In this document: piece by piece, positions 16,221 to 25,178 of the stretch
How positions within the stretch are numbered: the first letter of the stretch is position 1
Layout of the letters: each line of letters begins with the position of its first letter
Origin: CAWEPK01 sp963835595
GTDB taxonomy: Bacteria > Desulfobacterota > Syntrophorhabdia > Syntrophorhabdales > WCHB1-27
Length of the DNA: 64,000 nucleotides
NCBI GenBank assembly: GCA_963835595.1
Contig: CAWIGL010000002.1
Coordinates: 2,418,001 to 2,482,000, forward strand
Direction of reading: 5' to 3'
Notes under the pieces: model-generated
Seen by the model: only the letters and a program-made list of their open reading frames with translations
The model's database searches: none
What the model was told of the DNA's origin: nothing
Made by a program: the position numbers and the translations under genes

Positions 16221-17087
16221 ATGGATGCGGGCGTGACGCAGCGGGAGGAGCAGATCAGGCGGGGCCACATGGCCTGTCCCGGCTGCACGAGCGCCATCGC
16301 CATGCGGCTTGTCCTGAAGACCCTCGGAAGGAAGACGGTCGCCATTATCATCCCGTCCTGCTCGTCGATGATCGCGGGCACCTACCCCAACACGTCGCTC
16401 AAGGTGCCCGCCTTCCACGCCACCTTCGAGACCGCAGCGCCGACCGCTGCGGGCATATCATACGCCCTTGAGGCGAAAGGGCGCAACGACGTGACCGTTG
16501 TGGCCTTCGCGGGCGACGGAGGCACCTTCGACATCGGGCTGCAATCCCTCTCCGGCAGCGCGGACCGCAACGAGAACTTCGTCTACGTCTGCCTCGACAA
16601 CGAGGGCTACATGAACACGGGCATCCAGGCAAGCTCCGCTACGCCGCAGAGCGCCTGGACCGTAACTACGCCGTCGGGCCGCGAGGGCAGGAAGAAGAAG
16701 CTGATGGAGATCGTCGCTGCCCACCGCATCCCCTACGCAGCGACCGCGTCCGTCGGCTACCCGCAGGACCTCATCGAAAAGGTCGAAAAGGCGCGCTCCT
16801 TCACGGGCATGAGGTTCATCCACGTGCTGGCCCCTTGCGCTACAGGGTGGCGCATGAAGGAGGGCTTATCCGTGACGGCAGCCATGCTCTGCGTCGAGAG
16901 CCGCCTCTTCCCGCTCTATGAGGTCTACGACGGGAAGCGCGTCGTCATCACCCACGAGCCGCAAGGGCTGCCGGTGAAGGAGTACGTGTCCATCCAGGGG
17001 CGATACCGCCACCTGACCGATGAAGACGTAAAGCGGATGCAGGATGATGCGGACGAGGAGTGGCAGGCGCTCATGAAAAAGATATAG
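16221..17087 (+). CDS. porB: 2-oxoacid:ferredoxin oxidoreductase, beta subunit
   Basis: A 288-residue beta subunit that binds thiamine diphosphate and one [4Fe-4S] cluster. Cluster ligands are Cys19 and Cys22 (ACPGC), Cys47 (PSCSS) and a late Cys in LAPCATGW near 204. The thiamine motif is AFAGDGGTFDIG near 96-106, followed by DNEGYMNTGIQ. The start is one base after the porA stop. The complex normally needs gamma and delta parts: a delta-type ferredoxin is fused to the FAD protein upstream, and gamma is missing apart from the 15-codon remnant. Confidence 0.92.
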   Translation: MDAGVTQREEQIRRGHMACPGCTSAIAMRLVLKTLGRKTVAIIIPSCSSMIAGTYPNTSLKVPAFHATFETAAPTAAGISYALEAKGRNDVTVVAFAGDGGTFDIGLQSLSGSADRNENFVYVCLDNEGYMNTGIQASSATPQSAWTVTTPSGREGRKKKLMEIVAAHRIPYAATASVGYPQDLIEKVEKARSFTGMRFIHVLAPCATGWRMKEGLSVTAAMLCVESRLFPLYEVYDGKRVVITHEPQGLPVKEYVSIQGRYRHLTDEDVKRMQDDADEEWQALMKKI

Positions 17088-17139
17088 ACTGCGGCGCTGC
17101 GGGCCGTCAAAAGCGGGCCGTCAAAAAAAAGGGGGGACG

Positions 17140-18621
17140 ATGGATTACTACCTGAACTACGAAGGGGGACGGATCGAGTTTTCCCTGCCGCCTGGCTGGA
17201 GCGTCATCACCTGCGCGGACTGCGCGGAAGCCCCTGTAGCGCCGGACGCGCACGCGGAGATTGCGCGGGTGCTCGACAACCCGGTAGGCCCGCGCCTGGA
17301 AGCGCTTGCCCGGCCGGGCATGAAGGTCGCCGTCGTCTTCGACGACCTCCAGCGGCCGACGCCCGCCCATCTCGCCTTGCCGCCCCTGCTCGACCGGCTC
17401 AACGCAGCCGGCGTCCCTGACGCAGACATAACGGCCGTCTGCGCCTTGGGCACCCACCCGCTCCTCGACGACGGGCAGCTTCAAAAGAAGGTCGGCGCTT
17501 CGGTCTTTGCCCGCCTTGCCGGGCGCGTCCTCTGCCACGACCCCCATTCGAGCGAGAACGTCCTCATCGGCAGGACGCACAGGGGCGTCATGGTCGAGAT
17601 CAACAGGACGGTCGCCAAGGCGGACCTCGTCGTCGGGACGGGCGAGTGCATGCCCCATCCGTGCTCAGGCTTCGGCGGCGGCTGCAAGATCATAATGCCC
17701 GGCGTCTCGTCGTATCGGGCCGTCGCGGACCACCACTACGCCTACCTGCGCCACCAGGACAGCCGGGTAAACCTGCTCTCCGGCAACCCCTTCTATGAAG
17801 AGATCGTCGATGCGGGCAGGCTCGCTAAGCTTGCCTTCAAGCTCGACTTCATCATGAACGAAAAGGCAGAAGTGATACGGGCCTTCGCGGGAGACCCCGT
17901 CGACGGGCACCGGGCTGCGTGCGACTACGCGCGGTCGCTCTATATGATCCGCCTCGACAGGCGGCCCGACGTGGCGATTACGTCCGCGTCGCCCCTGGAG
18001 ACGGGCGTCCAGGCAATGAAGGCGCTCATGATGGCAGGCTTCTGCACGAAGGCCGGGGGCACGATCGTCTGGGTCGCCTCCCATAAGAACGCAGGACCGA
18101 TCATGCCGCTGCTGGAAGAGATCGCGAAGCCGGGGACTGCCGGCGACTACCACCGCAAGCTGATAAAGGGGGACATCCCCGGACACTTGAGCCAGTTCGG
18201 GATCTCGTACGTTATGATGGGCATCGTCTTCAAGGAGCTTGCGGAGAAGTTCCGCGTCATCAACGTTGCCGAGGCGATGACGAGGGAGCAAGTCGCGATG
18301 ATGGGTTTTGAGCACGCGGCGACGCTGGAGGAGGCGATACGGACCGTCCACGCGCGGACGCCCCAGGCCGACGTGGCGATTTTCCCCTCGGGGCGGGAAT
18401 ATTATCCCGGAGGTCATATAATAGGGGATGGCGCCGTGAAGTTAGAGGGGCGCCGTGATCTTTTCGCGCCTTTCACGTCGTTTTCTCGGCGCAGCGTGCT
18501 CACGTACAAAAACAGTACGCTCCGCCGCGCGCCTTCGAAAAGCAACGCGAAATCCATCGAAAATCTCCCGGCGCCCTTTGGACAAGACCGGGGGATTGCG
18601 TTGCCGCGCAGGATTGCCTGA
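17140..18621 (+). CDS. larA: LarA family nickel-dependent 2-hydroxyacid racemase with repeat-encoded C-terminal extension
   Basis: A homologue of lactate racemase LarA, which epimerises lactate or another 2-hydroxyacid using the nickel-pincer nucleotide. Family motifs are present: DDLQRPTP near residues 67-74, ALGTHPLL near 106-113, CHDPH near 128-132 and PHPCSGFGGGCKIIMPG near 172-188, which holds the lysine for covalent cofactor attachment. The family length is about 425 residues, but this frame has 493. From about residue 436 the reading frame runs into repeat C copy 3 and continues to a stop 45 bases beyond it. The last roughly 58 residues are therefore of repeat origin or just past it. 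A natural stop appears to have been lost when the element arrived. larC, whose product builds the cofactor, lies at the end of the window. Confidence 0.88.
   Translation: MDYYLNYEGGRIEFSLPPGWSVITCADCAEAPVAPDAHAEIARVLDNPVGPRLEALARPGMKVAVVFDDLQRPTPAHLALPPLLDRLNAAGVPDADITAVCALGTHPLLDDGQLQKKVGASVFARLAGRVLCHDPHSSENVLIGRTHRGVMVEINRTVAKADLVVGTGECMPHPCSGFGGGCKIIMPGVSSYRAVADHHYAYLRHQDSRVNLLSGNPFYEEIVDAGRLAKLAFKLDFIMNEKAEVIRAFAGDPVDGHRAACDYARSLYMIRLDRRPDVAITSASPLETGVQAMKALMMAGFCTKAGGTIVWVASHKNAGPIMPLLEEIAKPGTAGDYHRKLIKGDIPGHLSQFGISYVMMGIVFKELAEKFRVINVAEAMTREQVAMMGFEHAATLEEAIRTVHARTPQADVAIFPSGREYYPGGHIIGDGAVKLEGRRDLFAPFTSFSRRSVLTYKNSTLRRAPSKSNAKSIENLPAPFGQDRGIALPRRIA
18447..18576 (+). repeat. Long imperfect-palindrome repeat C, copy 3 (inside larA frame)
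   Basis: A full 130-base copy with GGGGCGCCGTGATC at the left and AAATCTCCCGGCGCCC at the right. The centre carries ACGTACAAAAACAGTACGC. It overlaps the 3' end of larA and adds about 43 codons to it. A direct repeat GGCGCCGTGA occurs at 18430 and again at the left edge, which could be a trace of insertion. Confidence 0.85.
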
Positions 18622-18744
18622 TTCTTCCTGGAATCCACGGTTCTGTTTTTCCTGTTGCACATCCCAGGTCGAGATGGTAATCATTAATACATATCCAGCG
18701 GGAGCGGAGAAGGCTCCGGCTAGTTTAGTGAGACCATCAGCATC

Positions 18745-19734
18745 ATGAAACGCAAGAGAACAATCGGTTCCGTAAAGGCACAGCTTCTAACGAAAGCGAA
18801 GGAGTCGGTTCTTTGTGCTATCAAAGTTTTCAACGATCCGCTATTGAGTTTTAAATCTGAAGCTTTTACGGTCTTAATGATCATTGCTTGGACATACCTT
18901 TTACATGCTCATTATCGCTCAGAAGGAATAGACTACCGTTACTACAATCAACAGGGGAAGCGTAAGATATACGACAGGACCAAACACGGAGCGAAGAAGC
19001 ACTGGGAGCTCGAACGTTGTCTGAACGACGATAACTGCCCGCTAGATCACGATACGAAGAATAATCTCAGGTTTCTCATTGGGCTTCGCCATGAAATTGA
19101 ACACCAGATGACACAGGTGCTTGATAACTACCTCAGCGCCCGTTACCAAGCCTGTGCGTTGAATTTCAATGCCTATCTAAAGTCTCTATTCGGTCAAAAT
19201 CATGGCTTAGACGCTCAGCTGACCTACACAATTCAGTTCGCCGAGCTGACCGCGGAGCATTTCAAGGAGGCAGAGACACCAGAACTGCTGCCATCCAATC
19301 TGCGTGCTTACATTATGGCTTTTGACGGCGCTCTTTCCCACGATGAGTATAACAGTCCTCGCTATTCCTACCGTTTGCTATTCAAAAAGAAACTCGTCAA
19401 TCGCCCGGGCCAAGCCGATAAGGTCATTGAATTTATTGATCCGAACTCTGACTTGGCAAAAACGATCGATAAGGAGTACTGGGTTAAGAAAGAAGTGGAG
19501 CGACCAAAGTTCCTTGCAAAACACGTTGTAGCTGAGGTACGAAAGGCGGGCTTCGCAAAGTTCCGGACCCAACCGGAACATTTGAACATGTGGAGGTCTG
19601 AGGACGCTAAAAACCCAGCCAGAGGCTATGGGGCTGAAGTGGCTGGCACATGGTACTGGTACGAGCCGTGGGTCAAACGTTGCATCCAACTGTGTGAAGC
19701 GGCGGGAGAAAAGTTCAAGCAGGGCCAGAAATGA
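18745..19734 (+). CDS. DUF3644 domain protein, HEPN-like putative nuclease
   Basis: A 329-residue DUF3644-type protein. The conserved N-terminal block SEAFTVLMIIAWTYLLHAHY is followed by GIDYRYY, RKIYDRTKHGAKKHWELERC and FLIGLRHEIEHQMT. The latter contains R115-x4-H120, the R-x4-6-H pattern that is catalytic in HEPN ribonucleases of toxin, abortive-infection and CRISPR systems. The family is found in defence islands, but its activity is not established to my knowledge. The gene has visibly lower GC and different codon use from its neighbours, which suggests horizontal transfer. The membrane-protein gene starts 54 bases downstream on the same strand, so the two may form a pair. Confidence 0.65.
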   Translation: MKRKRTIGSVKAQLLTKAKESVLCAIKVFNDPLLSFKSEAFTVLMIIAWTYLLHAHYRSEGIDYRYYNQQGKRKIYDRTKHGAKKHWELERCLNDDNCPLDHDTKNNLRFLIGLRHEIEHQMTQVLDNYLSARYQACALNFNAYLKSLFGQNHGLDAQLTYTIQFAELTAEHFKEAETPELLPSNLRAYIMAFDGALSHDEYNSPRYSYRLLFKKKLVNRPGQADKVIEFIDPNSDLAKTIDKEYWVKKEVERPKFLAKHVVAEVRKAGFAKFRTQPEHLNMWRSEDAKNPARGYGAEVAGTWYWYEPWVKRCIQLCEAAGEKFKQGQK

Positions 19735-19788
19735 GAAGAATATGGGAACTCAAGGGGACATCCCGTAACCGCAGTAAGGTGTCGACAA

Positions 19789-20640
19789 ATGGCAGCAGCC
19801 TATATTAATTTGTTAGAGCCAAGAAAGGTGGGAGCAATTCTCTTCGTTGCGCCATTTGTTCTCGCAAGCATCCTTGCGTATGCCGAACCAGGCCAGTACG
19901 ACGTGCGAATGAAAGTCGAAAAAGAACGGCAAGACGCTATCGAAAGCAAGGTCACTCCAAAGAATGCTCCAATTATAGCAAAAGTGCATCCTGTCCAGGA
20001 AGCCCAGATCGAAGCCGAGGACAGAGGAAAAGACAGAGAAGAAAAACCAGACGCCGACAAGGATACGGCCAAACTCACCGGCCAATTGGCACAGTTTACG
20101 TGGTATCTGGTTCTCATTGGCTGCGGTCAATTGATTATTTTCATTTTGCAATTGATGGTTTTTGGTCTTCAAGCTAAGCGGCTACGTCAAACCGTGGACT
20201 CTGTTGGGAGGATCGAGAGACCCTATCTCTTTGTAGAGAAGGTACGCGTTCGTAGGCGCGCCCCGCTAAATGTCCCGAACAGTTGGTTTATTAGTTTTCA
20301 ATGGAGAAACGTCGGCCGGATGCCTGCCCTCGTAAAGGAATGCATTATCAAATTCGAAGACAGAGACATCCTTCCAGACGTCCCGGACTATACGAAGGCA
20401 TCGCCGCTTAGGTGTAAGCAAACGGTTGCTTCCAACATGACTTTCATGACTGGTGAGATCGGTCCTTCTCCAGAGCGAGGCATAAAGAATGGTAAGCCTA
20501 TTAGGTTTATTGCTTTCGGAAGAATCACATATGCCGAATTGACGGGAAAGGTACATAAAACTGGGTTCGCCGTGGAAGTTTCTGCACACCTTCCCGCATC
20601 TAGCACCTTCGACAATGCCGCCTATGAATATCACGATTAG
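19789..20640 (+). CDS. Hypothetical two-helix membrane protein paired with DUF3644 gene
   Basis: A 283-residue protein that I cannot assign to a family. An N-terminal hydrophobic segment (about 12-27, AILFVAPFVLASILAYA) is followed by a charged region rich in Glu, Asp and Lys with coiled-coil character (about 30-88). A second membrane helix (about 101-126, WYLVLIGCGQLIIFILQLMV) leads into QAKRLRQTVDSVGRIERPYL. A soluble C-terminal domain of about 150 residues with beta-strand-like pattern follows. The segment from the second helix into E-R-P-Y-L-F-V resembles small membrane proteins that recur in prophage and accessory regions. Low GC matches the DUF3644 gene upstream. Confidence 0.6.
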   Translation: MAAAYINLLEPRKVGAILFVAPFVLASILAYAEPGQYDVRMKVEKERQDAIESKVTPKNAPIIAKVHPVQEAQIEAEDRGKDREEKPDADKDTAKLTGQLAQFTWYLVLIGCGQLIIFILQLMVFGLQAKRLRQTVDSVGRIERPYLFVEKVRVRRRAPLNVPNSWFISFQWRNVGRMPALVKECIIKFEDRDILPDVPDYTKASPLRCKQTVASNMTFMTGEIGPSPERGIKNGKPIRFIAFGRITYAELTGKVHKTGFAVEVSAHLPASSTFDNAAYEYHD

Positions 20641-20701
20641 AGGGACATAAGCGGGGATATGGGATCTCGCAATCATGCACCGCTTGTTATAAAGTCCTAT
20701 C

Positions 20702-20843
20702 ATGCCTCGGCCTCTGAGGGTGAATATCCCGGCGCGATCTACCATGTAACGTCGCGCGGCAGGCCGACTATATCGGCATTCATTACGCGGCGGCGAGCAG
20801 GGCGGTGAAGCAGCTCATCGAAGAAAAAAGAGGGAAAGTATGA
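20702..20843 (+). pseudogene. Internally deleted RAYT (REP-associated tyrosine transposase) remnant
   Basis: The 5' part reads M-P-R-P-L-R-V, then after a one-base slip E-Y-P-G-A-I-Y-H-V-T-S-R-G, the hallmark start of Y1 transposases of the RAYT/TnpA-REP group. The 3' part reads DYIGIHYAAASRAVKQLIEE, close to the typical RAYT C-terminal helix-turn-helix end, and stops at TGA 20841-20843. The roughly 150-200 intervening residues with the HUH motif and catalytic Tyr are gone. It lies on the strand opposite to the toxin-antitoxin genes and joins directly to the broken toxin. Confidence 0.7.
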
Positions 20844-20857
20844 TTGCAAGACCCCAT

Positions 20858-20939
20858 ATGCCCGCGCGGGTCTCAGCTTGCCTTCCTGCTGGTCTGTTTG
20901 GGGAAATTTGAAAAGGACCGTCTGTCCTTCGGCGATCAT
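20858..20939 (-). pseudogene. Truncated MazF/PemK-like toxin
   Basis: The frame begins at an ATG directly after the antitoxin stop and reads MIAEGQTVLFKFPQTDQQEG, then K-L-R-P-A. This is the start of PemK/MazF-type mRNA interferases, which have about 110-130 residues. Homology ends after about 26 residues, where the sequence meets the RAYT remnant. From there the frame runs antisense through the transposase scar to position 20739. The toxin is almost certainly inactive. Confidence 0.6.
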
Positions 20940-21140
20940 TTAGAAGCATTCTTGAAGATCACCGAGCGAGTATGGGGAATCGTCATCCTCCATCCCCCGC
21001 AAGGCCGACGATAAAGAAAATATGGACCAATCCCTGTCCCCTGCTTTCGTCTTCAGATACTCCACGAAATCGAGAACTTCCGCCTTCTTGGACTCCGGCA
21101 AATCCTGTATTTCCTTTATGATCTTGTCTTCAAGGCTCAT
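20940..21140 (-). CDS. DUF2281-like antitoxin
   Basis: A 66-residue protein starting MSLEDKIIKEIQDLPESKKA, with E-V-L-D-F-V-E-Y-L-K following. This is the pattern of DUF2281/VapB-like antitoxins that partner small toxins. The C-terminal half is acidic (G-M-E-D-D-D-S), as expected for the toxin-binding part. Its stop directly abuts the ATG of the truncated PemK-like gene, the usual antitoxin-first operon order. The toxin is broken, so this is probably an orphan antitoxin. It could still have regulatory effects on related systems. Confidence 0.65.
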   Translation of the reverse strand: MSLEDKIIKEIQDLPESKKAEVLDFVEYLKTKAGDRDWSIFSLSSALRGMEDDDSPYSLGDLQECF

Positions 21141-21299
21141 TGCTTGCCTTCCATTGAAAGCATATTATACGTCTTTCTTCGGGACTTTTTCTATAGCTGA
21201 CTCTTTCTTCGTCAGCAAGGCTAGGTCGGGCAGGATCCGTCCACCGGGTGTAAGGACAGGGTCGCCGGCCGCAAATATGATTTTGGGCAGCGGAGTGAT

Positions 21300-21305
21300 T
21301 ATAAT
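21300..21305 (+). promoter_or_regulatory. -10 box upstream of the small-peptide gene
   Basis: A perfect TATAAT lies 42 bases before the ATG at 21348. The -35 match upstream is weak. The leader contains GGAGC-ACCC-GCTCC, a small hairpin just before the AAGGAGGT ribosome-binding site. Confidence 0.4.
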
Positions 21306-21347
21306 GTACAGGAAGGGAGCACCCGCTCCGTTTCAAGGAGGTATGCG

Positions 21348-21452
21348 ATGAAGAAGCGCATCGGCAAGAAGACGCTGGCGAAAGAAGCCGTTTTCTGGGG
21401 CAGGATGAAGAACGCCCTGTCGAGGCCCGAGCTCCGGACCTGCCTCAAATGA
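21348..21452 (+). CDS. 34-residue peptide, candidate radical SAM-modified RiPP precursor
   Basis: A 34-codon gene with an ideal AAGGAGGT Shine-Dalgarno five bases before the ATG. The peptide begins MKKRIGKKTLAKEAVFWGRM and ends R-P-E-L-R-T-C-L-K. It is basic, with a lysine-rich leader-like N-terminus, an F-W-G-R-M stretch and a single Cys three residues from the end. The TGA overlaps an ATG (ATGA) that opens the frame leading into the radical SAM/SPASM gene. A strong translation signal on a very short gene coupled to such an enzyme is the usual layout of ribosomally made, post-translationally modified peptide loci. It could also be a leader peptide with no modified product. Confidence 0.55.
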   Translation: MKKRIGKKTLAKEAVFWGRMKNALSRPELRTCLK

Positions 21453-22626
21453 AAAAGCTGAAAGGGTTAACTGTTGCCGGTCCGGCAACAGTCAGGAAAA
21501 CAAAAAGACTTCTTCTTCCAGTGGCACCTGACGAGCCGCTGCAACCTGGCGTGTAGCCACTGCTACCAGGAAGGTGCGCCCGCTCCTGAGCCGGACGCCG
21601 CCGCCATCGCAAAAATCGCGAACGCCGCAGCCGACACGGTAGCCGCATGGGGGCAGGCGTACGGGATCGGCTTCTCGCCCGCCTTCAACGTGACGGGAGG
21701 GGAGCCGCTCGTCCTGCCCGGCATAATGGACGTCCTTGCGCTGCTGAAGGGTAAGGGCTTCGAGGTCTCGCTGCTCACGAACGGCACGCTCGTCGATGGG
21801 GAAAAAGCGCGGAGGCTCGCCGATCTGCTGGACAGCGCCCAGGTAAGTGTCGAGGGGCCGGAGCGCGTCCACGACGCGATACGCGGCAGAGGCAACCTGG
21901 CAAAGGCGATGCGGGGGGCGGAGCTTCTTGCAGCGGCCGGCATCCCCGTCAACCTGAACGTGACGCTCTCGAAGCTCAATATCGACTGCATCGACGAGGT
22001 CATATCGATGGCCCGCGACGCCGGCGCAGTCCGTGTCGGCTTTTCGCGGCTCGTCCCTTCCGGGAGGGGGAGGGACCTCGCTAAAGAGATGCTCGCGCCG
22101 GACGAGGTGCGCGATGCGTACAGCCGTCTTCTCGGCGGCCACGGCGCCGCCGACCCCGCCGAACTTGCCGCTCCCGCCACCCGTTCCGGACCCGCCCCTC
22201 CCGGCGCCCGTGCCGCCGGTAGCCGCCCGGCCCCGCTGGTCCCGGTAAGCCCGCCGCCCCTGTCCGTATATCGACGGGCGACCCCATAGCGTCCGCGCTC
22301 GAAGGCGCAAGCGGCGACTGCGGCGATTTCCCCTACGCAGGCTGCGCCGCCGGCGTTTCGGGGCTGACGATACTGCCAGACGGCACACTGCTCCCCTGCC
22401 GCCGGCTGCCCATCCCCATAGGGAACGCGCTCACGGGATCGATCAGGCGCATATGGGCGGAGTCTCCTGTGCTGGCGGCCTTGCGGGACAGGAAAGCGTA
22501 TAAGGGCAGGTGCGGCGCTTGCGGAAGGTGGGCGGGCTGCAGGGGGTGCCGCGCCATCGCCTACGCGTCGTCCGGCCTTTCGGGCAAGGCGGACTTCTGC
22601 GCGGACGACCCGCAGTGCTTTCTTTA
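21449..22626 (+). CDS. Radical SAM/SPASM domain protein, candidate peptide maturase (two frameshifts)
   Basis: A radical S-adenosylmethionine enzyme. The cluster motif SRCNLACSHCYQ (C-x3-C-x2-C) is near residue 30. NVTGGEPLVLPG is the GGEP-type SAM loop, and SVEGPERVHDAIRG and NVTLSKLN follow. The C-terminal part is a SPASM/twitch domain with TILPDGTLLPCRRLPIPIGN and C-G-A-C-G-R-W-A-G-C-R-G-C-R-A. Reading from the ATG at 21449 needs one base removed in the A-runs near 21495 to enter the CxxxCxxC frame, and a second shift between about 22230 and 22275 to reach the SPASM frame. Without the first shift only TTG/CTG starts exist. SPASM enzymes typically modify ribosomal peptides, and the 34-residue peptide upstream is the obvious candidate. 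The frameshifts may be sequence errors or decay. Confidence 0.75.
21472..21490 (+). other. Hairpin between precursor peptide and radical SAM frame
   Basis: TGTTGCC-GGTCC-GGCAACA is a perfect seven-base-pair stem with a five-base loop, placed 20 bases after the peptide stop. No T-run follows. It could lower expression of the enzyme relative to the peptide, a common feature of such loci. Confidence 0.45.
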
Positions 22627-22696
22627 AAGGGCTTTGCGCAAAACGATGCCCGCCGGCGTGTTTGCGGGGGAGCACATAGGGCCCGAAGATACGGTA

Positions 22697-22725
22697 TTGA
22701 TAAAACGCCCAGGCTATGCTATTTT
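22697..22725 (+). promoter_or_regulatory. Putative promoter of the tRNA-Ala gene
   Basis: TTGATA and TATTTT are separated by 17 bases and end 62 bases before the tRNA. The same stretch contains the inverted repeat TTGATAAAA/TTTTATCAA (22697-22732), so it might instead act as the transcript end of the radical SAM gene. Confidence 0.35.
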
Positions 22726-22787
22726 TTATCAAATAGACGGCGGCCGGAAAGGCGGCTTGGCTGCTTTTCGACGCCGGCAACCTGCGT

Positions 22788-22863
22788 GGGGCTGTAGCTC
22801 AGCTGGGAGAGCGCATGACTGGCAGTCATGAGGCCGACGGTTCGATCCCGTTCAGCTCCACCA
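22788..22863 (+). tRNA. tRNA-Ala (anticodon GGC)
   Basis: A 76-base cloverleaf with encoded CCA. The acceptor stem GGGGCTG/CAGCTCC includes the G3:U70 wobble pair that marks alanine tRNAs. The anticodon stem CATGA/TCATG closes a loop with anticodon GGC, and the T-loop is GGTTCGATCC-like. A TTTTTT run follows directly, which can end transcription. Confidence 0.95.
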
Positions 22864-23076
22864 TTTTTTCCAGCCCTTACGGATTGTCTGCCGGTCCCCC
22901 GCCGATCTCATTGCGGTAAGATTAGACTAACCTTATCTTATTCCACGCACTGCGACCTATCGGTTTTTGGCGCACCCCCGGCAAGTACCGGCCCACGGCA
23001 TGGCCGGCGGACCGGCGGAGGCATAGATTATCACAGCGGGCCTGACGGCATCGGCAGGCGGACATGGAGGAATAAG

Positions 23077-25164
<2,088 letters not shown>

Positions 25165-25178
25165 GGTACGGAACCAGA

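Noticed and set aside
22828..23076. N-terminal extension of the DUF255 protein reaching into the tRNA
   Set aside because: Family homology starts after 23077, where a GTG with GGAGG is present. The extension overlaps the 3' end of tRNA-Ala.
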